This document shows, in pieces, positions 27,526 through 35,355 of a DNA stretch of 64,000 nt. The DNA comes from Pycnococcus provasolii (lineage: Eukaryota; Chlorophyta; Pseudoscourfieldiophyceae; Pseudoscourfieldiales; Pycnococcaceae): assembly GCA_938743325.2 (NCBI GenBank), contig OW568868.1, positions 372,001 through 436,000 of the forward strand, given 5' to 3'. Both the position numbers and the translations under genes were made by a program. Numbering within the stretch: the stretch's first letter is position 1; each line of letters starts with the position of its first letter. The notes under the pieces were generated by a model. It was not told the origin of the DNA and did not search any database. It was given only the letters and a program-made list of their open reading frames with translations.

Positions 27526-29724
27526 CTACGTGCACAATTCCTTGATCTGCGTGCCGGAGAGCGTTTCCCTGTCAATGAGTGCCTGAGCGACGCGATTCAG
27601 ATCTTTATCGTGCGTCTTCAGAAGCTTGCGTACGCGCTCGTATGAGCTCGAAAGCAGTGAGGCCACCTCGCGCTCGATCACCACCTTGGACTCGCTGCTC
27701 AGAGACTCGTAGCCATTCTCCATACCATCACTGGAGCTTAGACCCCATGCTGGTGTGGCAAGCGTGGCTCCTCCAGCTGTCGTGCGGCTCTCGGAGAAGC
27801 CGAAGCGCAACACCATGTTGCGCGCAATGCGCGTCGCCTGCTGCAGGTCATGGCTCGCGCCGGTCGTGATCTCGTCCGCGCCAAAAATCAGCTCCTCAGC
27901 CACGCGACCTCCCATGCACACGTCAAGGCGTGCAAGAAGCTGGCGCTTGCTCTCACTCGTCGAGTCGTGCTTATCATCCGGAAGCTGCATCGTCAGTCCA
28001 AGACTCCTGCCACGAGGCACGATCGTTGCCTTGTGCAAAGGCATTGCGCCTTCCGTGTACAGAGCGACGAGGGCATGGCCCGTCTCGTGGTACGCCGTCA
28101 GCTTGCGGCTCTTGTCGCTCACGCTGAGCGTCTTTCGCTCCGATCCCATGAGAATTTTGTCTTTCGCGTACTCGAGGTCCTCGAGCGTCACCGCCTTTCT
28201 GTCCTTGGTGGCAGCGTAGATCGCGGCGATGTTCACCAGGTTGCTGAGCTCGGCTCCGCTGAACCCGGGCGTGCCGCGCGCGAGCACGTTCAGGTCAACA
28301 TCCTTGTCGAGCACCACCTGTGCGCCGTACAGCTCAAGAATCTGCTGTCGTCCTTTCACGTCTGGATTAGGAACCACCACGTGGCGGTCGAAACGACCTG
28401 GCCTCACGAGCGCCTTATCAAGGCTCTCCGGGAAGTTGGTCGCCGCGATGACAATGATTCCCTCAGACGGGTTGAAGCCGTCCAGCTCCACGAGCAGTTG
28501 GTTGAGAGTCATCTTCATGTACTGCTGATCCTTTGGATTGCGGCTGCCGCCGATCGCGTCAATCTCGTCGATAAATATGATGCACGGCGTGTTGCGCCTC
28601 TTCGCCGCCTGGAACAGGTCGCGCACGCGACGCGCGCCGACGCCGACGAACATCTCCTCGAACTCCGAACCAGAGCAGTAGAAAAATGGGACACCCGCCT
28701 CGCCCGCCACAGCCTTCGCGAGCAGAGTCTTGCCCGTGCCCGGCGGCCCGACGAGGAGAACGCCCTTCGGCAGCTTGCCACCCAATCTCGTGAACTTGGC
28801 TGGCGCCTTGAGAAATTCGACAACCTCGACGAGCTCAGACTTCGCCTCGTCGCATCCCTTGACGTCCTTAAAGCGCGTCTCAGGCTCGATGGCGGGTGTG
28901 ACGTCGCGACTCCCCATAAGCGCGCGCGCTAGGCCAGCGCCACCGCCGGGAGGTCCCCCCCCTCCTCCTCCCCCTCCTCCGGATATCGGCCCGCTTCCCG
29001 TGCGATCCTCTAGAAGTGCGCCGCCGGCGGACAAGAAGAGGAACGTCGCAGCGACCATGCGAACCGTACGCCAAAGCTGCGTGCGGAACCCGGGTTCCGC
29101 CTGCACGGTAACGAGCGGGTTTTCGGGACTTCCGAGCGGGCCCCCAACCCCTGCGGCGGCCGCAGAGCCGAGTCCTCCCGCCGCCGCGGCTGTGTGCGCC
29201 GCGGGTCCATACTGCGGCGCCGCTGCCCAGCTCGGCGGCGGCGGCGGCGGCGGCGCGGCGGCAGCCTGTGCCATGCCTGCGGACGTTGCGGTCGCCGCTT
29301 GCCTGTACGCCGTATTCCCGGTCGCCGCCATGGCGCCTCTGCTGAGCGTCGCCGCGAGCGCGCTTTCGTCAAGTCGGTCGAGTCTGACGAGCGCCTTGAC
29401 GTACTCCGCGGTAGCGTGCGGCGTCGCTTCGACCGCCCCGCTTTCGAAGAGTTCTATTGCGCCTTCTGCGTCCCCTCTTCGGTTCAAAGCGCGCAGGCGT
29501 GTGAGTCCTCCTCCACGCGCTGATGCGTCCCCAGAAGACCCTGGGGCATAAGAACCATAGGTACTATAGAACCGGCGACCAGAAGGGAGAGAAGGACGGG
29601 CAGAAGCACCACGAGCAGAGGCACGAGCAATCACCCCAAGGGAAGAGTGTCGAATCGTAGTAAAAGCAGCGACACGATTAAGCACGAGGAGCGCGTAATC
29701 GAAAGGAACATGAACGTGCGCCAT
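27526..29724 (-). CDS. Mitochondrial i-AAA protease (YME1/FTSH4-11 type)
   Basis: A 732-residue AAA metalloprotease that degrades unfolded inner-membrane proteins from the intermembrane-space side. The N-terminus (1-70) is basic and Ser-rich, a likely mitochondrial presequence. A Pro/Ala/Gly-rich region precedes the single membrane span (~219-237). Walker A is GPPGTGKT at 326-333, Walker B IIFIDEID at 382-389, and the arginine-finger motif is [12 protein letters not shown]. The zinc site is HETGH at 546-550. One membrane span before the AAA domain fits the i-AAA/YME1 branch better than the two-span m-AAA or plastid branch. The ATG at 29724 begins a typical presequence. Confidence 0.95.
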   Translation of the reverse strand: MAHVHVPFDYALLVLNRVAAFTTIRHSSLGVIARASARGASARPSLPSGRRFYSTYGSYAPGSSGDASARGGGLTRLRALNRRGDAEGAIELFESGAVEATPHATAEYVKALVRLDRLDESALAATLSRGAMAATGNTAYRQAATATSAGMAQAAAAPPPPPPPSWAAAPQYGPAAHTAAAAGGLGSAAAAGVGGPLGSPENPLVTVQAEPGFRTQLWRTVRMVAATFLFLSAGGALLEDRTGSGPISGGGGGGGGGPPGGGAGLARALMGSRDVTPAIEPETRFKDVKGCDEAKSELVEVVEFLKAPAKFTRLGGKLPKGVLLVGPPGTGKTLLAKAVAGEAGVPFFYCSGSEFEEMFVGVGARRVRDLFQAAKRRNTPCIIFIDEIDAIGGSRNPKDQQYMKMTLNQLLVELDGFNPSEGIIVIAATNFPESLDKALVRPGRFDRHVVVPNPDVKGRQQILELYGAQVVLDKDVDLNVLARGTPGFSGAELSNLVNIAAIYAATKDRKAVTLEDLEYAKDKILMGSERKTLSVSDKSRKLTAYHETGHALVALYTEGAMPLHKATIVPRGRSLGLTMQLPDDKHDSTSESKRQLLARLDVCMGGRVAEELIFGADEITTGASHDLQQATRIARNMVLRFGFSESRTTAGGATLATPAWGLSSSDGMENGYESLSSESKVVIEREVASLLSSSYERVRKLLKTHDKDLNRVAQALIDRETLSGTQIKELCT

Positions 29725-30209
29725 GATGCGTTGGTTTGGGAATGGAGCGGGGCCGTTTCCCCCCCCCCGCCGCGGAGCTTCTGGGGGGCAGGAAGGGTTT
29801 CGCCCCCCAGCCCCAGGGGGCCACGGGGTTCCTCGCCGAGATCTCCGCCACAGAAATCAAGAACCTAATAAGGTCTAAGGACGAAACCTTTCCCCTCTGT
29901 TTAGGGTTTGGGGGTTTGGGGGTTTAGGGGTTTGGTTTAGGGGTTTGGGGGTTTGGTTTGGGGGTTTGGTTTGGGGGTTTGGGGTTTTGGGTTTGGGGGT
30001 TTGGGGTTTGGGTTTGGGGGTTGGGTTTAGGGGTTTAGTTTCATGGTGTTTGGTTTAGGGGTTCGTTTTCGGTGGTTTTTTGAATCGGAATCCGGATTCT
30101 TGTTTGTTGATTGATTGACCGTTTTTGGTACTTACGCATGGCAGTCATGATGGGACCCGCAGCATCCCAAGCCTCCTCTCCAAGCCTATTAATAAGTAAA
30201 AGAATAATA
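29725..30209. promoter_or_regulatory. Divergent region with a long G-rich telomere-like array
   Basis: A 485-base gap. About 170 bases (29895-30065) are a degenerate TTTAGGGG/TTTGGGGG repeat on the plus strand. The FtsH-proximal end has C- and G-runs (29759-29825). No gene seen. Confidence 0.6.
29895..30065 (+). repeat. Degenerate G-rich telomere-like array (TTTRGGGG)n
   Basis: More than 18 units of GGTTT(A/G)GGG(G/GG) with drifting length, the longest telomere-like tract in the window. The run of G-tracts on one strand should favour G-quadruplexes. Confidence 0.85.
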
Positions 30210-30884
30210 ATGAAGAAGTCGCAGTACGAGCTTGATCGCGATGCACGTGTTGCGCGTAACCTCGCAATTATGGCTTTATTGAAGATTACACCTCAGGATA
30301 TTCGGGCGGCGTGTGCATGTGCCAATGTGAAGAATGTGCTACCCTTAATGGGTGATGAAGCAGGTGGTGACAGCGTGGTGACAGCGGGCCCTACTGCATC
30401 TAAGAAAGTGCAGAATAAGCGCAAACGTGCGCGTGTTGACGACGTTGAGAATGATGCGGCGCCAACCATCGAAATCCGAAAGTCAAGGAGGTTGCAAGAG
30501 CTAGCGGCTGAACTGCGCGGCTTGGACGACGACGACGGACACGTCAAGTCCAAGCCGAGCAGTAGCGGCGCAGAAGAGCTCTCACTCGAGCACGAAGCTG
30601 CAAAGGAAGCACACGAACGAAGACATGCCGGGTCGCAGAAGCGCGCCATGGTCTACGGCACGGCGTCGTATAAGCACACGCTCATGCGCGTCAAAACCAT
30701 GTCTGAGAACGCACTCAAAAACAGAGTGAAAGCGATTGAACGCAGCAAGGGGAAGCACGCCGTCGTGAAGATGCGCCTGTTTGCACAGGTGCTCTTTCTC
30801 GAAGGTTACGAGGAACTGAGCGAGGAGGCTGTTGCCGCGTTGGCACGGCTTGTCGAGCTGCTTGGAGAGGAGCAGCAAGAGTGA
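30210..30884 (+). CDS. Basic nuclear-type protein with YExxRxxRxxN motif
   Basis: A 224-residue protein without a recognised fold. It opens with YELDRDARVARNLAIMALL, the short arginine/asparagine helix seen near the start of WDR76/CMR1-like and some plant zinc-finger chromatin proteins. A later IRKSRRLQELA echoes the RxSxRL motif that follows it there. A bipartite nuclear signal (QNKRKRARVDD) lies in between. The C-terminal third is helical, with no WD40 repeats. A chromatin-associated role is inferred from motif resemblance only. The ATG at 30210 follows an AT-rich leader; the open frame upstream has an ATG at about 30138 and again near 30147, so a longer N-terminus is possible. Confidence 0.6.
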   Translation: MKKSQYELDRDARVARNLAIMALLKITPQDIRAACACANVKNVLPLMGDEAGGDSVVTAGPTASKKVQNKRKRARVDDVENDAAPTIEIRKSRRLQELAAELRGLDDDDGHVKSKPSSSGAEELSLEHEAAKEAHERRHAGSQKRAMVYGTASYKHTLMRVKTMSENALKNRVKAIERSKGKHAVVKMRLFAQVLFLEGYEELSEEAVAALARLVELLGEEQQE

Positions 30885-31100
30885 GAACATAACCTTCGGT
30901 TGGGTCACGAATAACACCAACCAAGCTGTAATAAAAAAATCACCTAATTTTTCGTGCGTTGTGTGAATATCACCGAAATACATTACACGACGACGTGGTG
31001 CCGCACGTCGGGACGGGCGACGAGCACGCAACTTATTATAGCGCTCTGGCTGTGGACCACAACAGGTGTGCTTCGTTACACGTCTAGATGTTTTAGGACT

Positions 31101-31706
31101 TTAGCTCATGCCGTAGTAGTCTTTAATACTCCGGCCCTCGTTCTCCGTCACCTCGGTGTGCTGGTGGCCGATGTAGGTGGGTGCGCCCACCACGCCGATG
31201 GGAGTGCGCACTTGCTTCGAGTACCAGCCGTACTCCGAGTTGCCAGTTAGAGGCTTGTCGTAGCACTGCATGAGGTCTTTGTCGATGCGTCGGTGTCGCG
31301 TGCGGTCGTCGGACATGTGCCTGAACGAGGTGTAGTTCGTCAAGCTTGCCGGGTTGTTGCACAGAGCGCGCAGGTTCTCCACCGCGGTGAAAAACTCCTC
31401 CCTTCCAATAAGTCCGCTCGTGTCCGTGTTGAACGTCTTGGTGAACGCCGCCGCCTCGCTCTTTTCGAGTTCGCGGCCACCAAGCACGCGTCGCGCGATG
31501 CTCACGAGGTCTGCGCGCAGGACAACTTCCGCGGGGTTTTCAACACGCAGTTCTTCGCAGAGGTTCGGGTTGCCCGCGAGTGCGTATTCGTTGAATGCTT
31601 CGTCCCACTTGGCGTTTGGCACACCTTCGAGCGTTTGAACGACGACTGTCATATTGTTCTCAAACTGGTTTCCCGAGCCGAGCGCTGTCAGGCCGAAGAA
31701 CGACAT
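31101..31706 (-). CDS. Small EF-hand-like protein, candidate axonemal
   Basis: A 201-residue single-exon protein. It has one recognisable EF-hand-like segment (FTKTFNTDTSGLIGREEFFTAVENL at ~88-112, shown only by its landmark residues Asp, Asp, Ser, Gly, Glu). The C-terminal third has PLTGNSEYGW, PTYIGHQHTEVT and DYYG, resembling the short Tyr/Trp/Pro motifs of microtubule-inner and other flagella-associated proteins. No definite family was recognised. CFAP52 elsewhere in the window shows that axonemal genes exist in this genome. It is convergent with the basic nuclear-type gene and divergent from the phosphatase gene. Confidence 0.65.
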   Translation of the reverse strand: MSFFGLTALGSGNQFENNMTVVVQTLEGVPNAKWDEAFNEYALAGNPNLCEELRVENPAEVVLRADLVSIARRVLGGRELEKSEAAAFTKTFNTDTSGLIGREEFFTAVENLRALCNNPASLTNYTSFRHMSDDRTRHRRIDKDLMQCYDKPLTGNSEYGWYSKQVRTPIGVVGAPTYIGHQHTEVTENEGRSIKDYYGMS

Positions 31707-32116
31707 ACTTGCTTACTTCGTGTATCTGCCGTACTTTCTTAAGACTAAACGGTTATGTTTAGTCTAAGGTATACAAGCTCGCTTTAATACAAGACGAACG
31801 GGACCGAAAACACGAGTTCCGGAAGTCCCTCGGGAAGAAGGGACTCTCCGTCGAAGAGAGGTCGAAAGAGCGACGAAGACGCGGAGTCGAAAAGGGGAAA
31901 GAGACAGGGAAGGAAGCGGCTTTATGACTTGGTTGGACCAGTTCAACGGTTCCTTTCAATAGACAATAGTTTAGGTCAACTTTAGGGTACTTTAGGCCTT
32001 AGGGTTAGGGCTACCAACCCTAACCCGTTGGTACTGTACGGACCGAAGAACGACCGCGGGGGCGAGTCCAGGGAAGGCCCTTTCGTGAGGTGAGGGCCAG
32101 CGACCTGCCAGCACTG
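31707..32116. promoter_or_regulatory. Divergent region with two hairpins, one of telomere motif
   Basis: A 410-base gap. A hairpin (CTTAAGACTAAAC, loop of 6, GTTTAGTCTAAG) spans 31738-31768, about 32 bases from the EF-hand gene's ATG. A second hairpin made of TTAGGG motif (GGGTTAGGG, 7-base loop, CCCTAACCC) is at 32002-32026, about 90 bases from the phosphatase ATG. Confidence 0.6.
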
Positions 32117-33127
32117 ATGGGCGACAACGATGAGCGGTGGAGTGATGCGGACGCTGACGCGCACTTGGCGGAGGTCATGGAGGGCGTGTTTCTCGGCGAC
32201 CGACACGCCGCGGCCGCGCGGGCCGCGCTGCGCAGCCGCGGCATCACGGCCATCATCAACGCGGCCGCGCCGCGCGATCCGCCGGACGGCGACAGCTCCG
32301 TACCGTGTCACTTCGAGGCGAGTGGCGAGGGCGTCTCCTACTTGCAAGTGGCCGTGCGGGACGTCGCGGACGCGCCAATTGAAGCGCACTTCGACGCGTG
32401 CCACGCATTCATCAACTCCGCGCTCGAGAGAGGTGACGCCGTGCTCGTGCACTGCGAGGCGGGCCGCTCGCGCTCCGCCACCATAGTGTTAAGCTACGTG
32501 ATGCGCACGAAGGCGAAGTCTCTGTCGGAGGCACTAAACTGCGTCAAGCTCAGGCGCAACGTCTTCCCGAACGCCGGCTTCGTCCGCAAGTTGCACGCGT
32601 TCGCGGAGCATCACGGCCTGCCGCGGGACGACACCGCGGGGCTGGAGACGGCGGGGGCGAGTGAAATGGCGCCGGAGGAAGCGGCGGAGGCGAACTTCAA
32701 GCGCGCACTGTGGCGCATGCAGCAAGGGGCGTGGTTCACGTCGCGCGAGCGTGAGTCGGAGGCGCTGCTAGGGAGCGGGTACGCGCCAAGCCTCACGGCG
32801 ACTATGGGCATCATATGCTCCCTCGAAGGCAACGCGGAGGTGCTTCACTTGGCAGGCGAGCTGCTAGAGCCGTTGTTCGCTGCTGCGGCGGCGGCGGCGT
32901 CGGCCGGCGACACCGACGGGCTCGCAGAGACGCTCAAGGCGCACCTGTTGCAGGACAAGGATGTGGAGGAGTTCCCGAAGTTCGACGACTTGCTCCTGGA
33001 CCTGCCCATGGCACCCCAGATCCTCGCGGACTTCCTTGCTCCCGCGTTCGAGGTCGGCGCGCTCGGCGGCGCGTTCCGCGCCTATTTGGCCGGCGCGTAC
33101 CCCGAAGTCGCCGCGAACATCACCTGA
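32117..33127 (+). CDS. Dual-specificity phosphatase with MA3-like C-terminus
   Basis: A 336-residue protein. Residues ~18-165 are a dual-specificity phosphatase domain with the signature HCEAGRSRS at 112-120 (catalytic Cys113, Arg119), and an Asp at ~82-85 as the likely general acid. Residues ~190-325 are a second, helical region. Its last part (FDDLLLDLPMAPQILADFL, ~289-307) matches the last helices of MA3 domains of eIF4G and PDCD4, which bind eIF4A. A phosphatase coupled to translation initiation would be unusual; this is inference from one motif. The frame continues nine codons upstream without an ATG, so 32117 is the start. Confidence 0.85.
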   Translation: MGDNDERWSDADADAHLAEVMEGVFLGDRHAAAARAALRSRGITAIINAAAPRDPPDGDSSVPCHFEASGEGVSYLQVAVRDVADAPIEAHFDACHAFINSALERGDAVLVHCEAGRSRSATIVLSYVMRTKAKSLSEALNCVKLRRNVFPNAGFVRKLHAFAEHHGLPRDDTAGLETAGASEMAPEEAAEANFKRALWRMQQGAWFTSRERESEALLGSGYAPSLTATMGIICSLEGNAEVLHLAGELLEPLFAAAAAAASAGDTDGLAETLKAHLLQDKDVEEFPKFDDLLLDLPMAPQILADFLAPAFEVGALGGAFRAYLAGAYPEVAANIT

Positions 33128-33153
33128 CCAAGACCTGACCTGTGTAAGTTATG

Positions 33154-33399
33154 TATCCCTTTTAGTCCGGGTGGGCCTCTGGAGGCCCATCAAAGAAGTT
33201 TGGTTTGGCAACTTTAACAGAAATTGTGACTCGAGGTTGGGACCAAAGGAAGTGGCGTTTCGCCTATGTTGTAGCGCTTAGAACGTAGAGTTCTATAGAA
33301 GAAACCTCGTTAGAAGAGCACACCGCGTCTACAAGCTACAACCTAAAATGTGGTCGGGGGTCTGAAAATGCCATTTTTGCTCTCGGACTAAAAGGGATA
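33154..33399. mobile_element. Candidate MITE with 16-bp terminal inverted repeats
   Basis: TATCCCTTTTAGTCCG at 33154-33169 is exactly repeated in inverted orientation at 33384-33399. If the outer TA is the target duplication, the element is a Tc1/mariner-like MITE with 14-base TIRs TCCCTTTTAGTCCG. The 246-base body has no open frame; it includes a short palindrome (GGGCCTCTGGAGGCCC, 33173-33188). It lies in the convergent gap between the phosphatase and FKBP genes, ending 5 bases from the FKBP stop codon. No second copy was found in this window. Confidence 0.65.
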
Positions 33400-33404
33400 T
33401 CATC

Positions 33405-34283
33405 TTACTTGGTCACAGGTTCGTTCACCCACGTGCCCTTGGCACGGCGCGCACGTGCATCTTTGCCCACGCCAAGGAGCTCGATGTCAAACATGATCGT
33501 CTTGTCTATTGCACCGCGATCGCTCGCCACGAAGTCCAACGTGCGCTTTCCCGAAAATGTTCGCGGAGCAGGTCCCTTGATGTTCCAAGGATTGTTCGTG
33601 TTTTCGTAGCTGAGCGGACCGGGTGGCACGACGACGCGGCGAATTCCACCCTCACGCATGCCCGCAATCGCCTGCTCGAACCCGTCAATCATCTCGCCCT
33701 TACCTATGTAAAAGCGCAGAAAGGAGTCGTCACCACCTTCGAAGTCGCCCCCTTTCGCGAGGTTTCTTGCCTCAATGATGCGGCCGTAATATCCTATCGT
33801 GTATCCTGCCCAGTCGACGACGACGATGTCTCCTGACTTGGGCGCTTCCCCTAGTCCGATTCTGAAGTCTTTCCACTGCAGGCCCGTCTCCTCGTCAATT
33901 TGGAAGTCTGGGTACCTCGTCGCCGTCTTTCCATACCCCTTCCCTTCGAGCGCGGGCATGGAGACGTATCCGCCATCCGCGCGCGCCGGAGATAGGCCCT
34001 GCGTCAGGTTCGCAGCGACAGTGGACGCCAACACCACCCTTCTCTGAATACCACCCACCGCATGAGTGTTTAAAGACCCCCGTTCTTCTGACGCATCAAG
34101 CCGAGACTGCGAGCCCCCTGACCCTGCCTGACAAGCTTGCGATTTTGACATTAATGAAAAGGACGATGAATAACGACGAGAATGAATACCAGGACAATAC
34201 TGTCGCGTACGATCATGCAGCCTGGAGACACGCCTGGAGACCCTCGTCGTCATCGCCGTCGTCGTCATCGTCGTCGTCGTCAT
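33405..34283 (-). CDS. Thylakoid-lumen FKBP-type peptidyl-prolyl isomerase
   Basis: A 292-residue protein. A Thr/Ser/Arg-rich plastid transit sequence (1-75) is followed by a twin-arginine lumenal signal (Arg81-Arg82, then VVLASTVAANL, ending near SPARA at ~102). The FKBP domain is at about 130-285 with DIVVVDWAGYTI, DGFEQAIAGMREGGIRRVVVPP and IMFDIELLGV. It catalyses cis-trans prolyl isomerisation, probably aiding assembly of photosystem proteins. An insert, SYENTNNPWNIKGPAPRTFSGK, lies in the flap region, as in plant FKBP16-20 lumen proteins. The first in-frame ATG is 34283; upstream frame lacks one. The gene is divergent from the basic unknown gene at 34659. Confidence 0.9.
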   Translation of the reverse strand: MTTTTMTTTAMTTRVSRRVSRLHDRTRQYCPGIHSRRYSSSFSLMSKSQACQAGSGGSQSRLDASEERGSLNTHAVGGIQRRVVLASTVAANLTQGLSPARADGGYVSMPALEGKGYGKTATRYPDFQIDEETGLQWKDFRIGLGEAPKSGDIVVVDWAGYTIGYYGRIIEARNLAKGGDFEGGDDSFLRFYIGKGEMIDGFEQAIAGMREGGIRRVVVPPGPLSYENTNNPWNIKGPAPRTFSGKRTLDFVASDRGAIDKTIMFDIELLGVGKDARARRAKGTWVNEPVTK

Positions 34284-34658
34284 CGCCAAGAATGAAGATG
34301 AAAATGAAAGTGAGGCGAAACGAAAAATGAGACGAGCCCCTGGGAGCCTGGGATCCCGGTCCCAAACCCCGAACTCCAAACCCCAAAAGTCATCGGGACC
34401 GGACGACTCACAGGACTAAGGTAGGAAGTCCGACCTGAGGGGGATCCCCACATACATACCTGTACATATAGACCTGTACAGAAATCTTATCCGTTTTTCC
34501 GTTTTTGGTTTTGGGGACCGAGCGGCCTCGCCAGATCTGAACCTCAAACCCCTACTTTTATTTTTACTTTTTCTCGTCGTCGTCGTCGTTCCCCCTCCTG
34601 CCCACTTCTGCGCAGGGAGTGGTGGCCGTCATTGGTGCGGTTGGTGTGGTCATAGACT
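34284..34658. promoter_or_regulatory. Divergent promoter region with degenerate telo-box sequence
   Basis: A 375-base gap with AAACCCCGAACTCCAAACCCC (~34364-34384) and a CTCAAACCCCTAC near 34545, plus a run of CGTCGT. Nothing else is recognised. Confidence 0.4.
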
Positions 34659-35204
34659 ATGGTGCGCTTCTCGTCACGCGGCGCGTACGGCGAGGACCCC
34701 CTAGGCCCACCAGAGATCCCGCAATCCAAAGCCTCAGGCGCGCTCTCGGCGCAGAGAGGATGCAAAAAACTCGTTGTGCAATCACAACCTGATAAGAATA
34801 ATAAGAAAAAGGCGGGCGACGCCGCCAAAGGAAAGGACTCCAATGGTGGAAAGGACTACGTTCTCCCCGTGCCAGGTCTCGCGCAGCAAATGGCGTCCAT
34901 GCCTTCGAAAAAGAAGGAAAGCGAACAGAAACCAATCTCAACAAAGGGGAAGGGTATCTTCGACGGAGGACTCGCGGCATTTAAGCAGGAACGACAAATG
35001 AAACAGAGCGAGCCGAAAAATAAACCCAAGAGAACAAAACGTCGGGTGAACAAGAACGACGGAATCAAACTGCCGGAACCCTTGCAAAAAGGTTTCAACG
35101 CCATCGGAGGTGCGTTCAACAACCTCGCGACTGCGCTGGGAAAACTTACCGACCCGCAGCAGGTGAGCCGTAGCCTTGGCCTGTCCAAGCCTAGGCCGGC
35201 ATAA
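34659..35204 (+). CDS. Unrecognised basic protein, 181 residues
   Basis: No family was recognised. It is lysine-rich throughout (KKAGDAAKGK, KNKPKRTKRRVNK) with a putative nuclear signal KPKRTKRRVNK. Short hydrophobic parts are VLPVPGLAQQMASM and LQKGFNAIGGAFNNLATALGKL near the C-terminus, the latter amphipathic and perhaps helical. It is convergent with DEG7 and divergent from FKBP. ATG at 34659 is the first in frame and has a pyrimidine-rich leader. A nucleic-acid-binding or ribosome-associated role is possible but not shown. Confidence 0.6.
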   Translation: MVRFSSRGAYGEDPLGPPEIPQSKASGALSAQRGCKKLVVQSQPDKNNKKKAGDAAKGKDSNGGKDYVLPVPGLAQQMASMPSKKKESEQKPISTKGKGIFDGGLAAFKQERQMKQSEPKNKPKRTKRRVNKNDGIKLPEPLQKGFNAIGGAFNNLATALGKLTDPQQVSRSLGLSKPRPA

Positions 35205-35355
35205 GAACAGCTGTAACCTTCCTTTTTTTTTGTTTTTGTTTTTTCTCTTCGAAGCTACTACCAGGCCGCTTTTGATAACTTGTCTTTCATAAATATATAC
35301 TTATTGCATTCGACGTTACAGTAAGAACTCTACTTCTTACTATCGTAAAGTACTC

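Noticed and set aside
27850-28932. 360-codon plus-strand frame opposite the i-AAA protease
   Set aside because: Antisense to the AAA and protease domains, no family resemblance.
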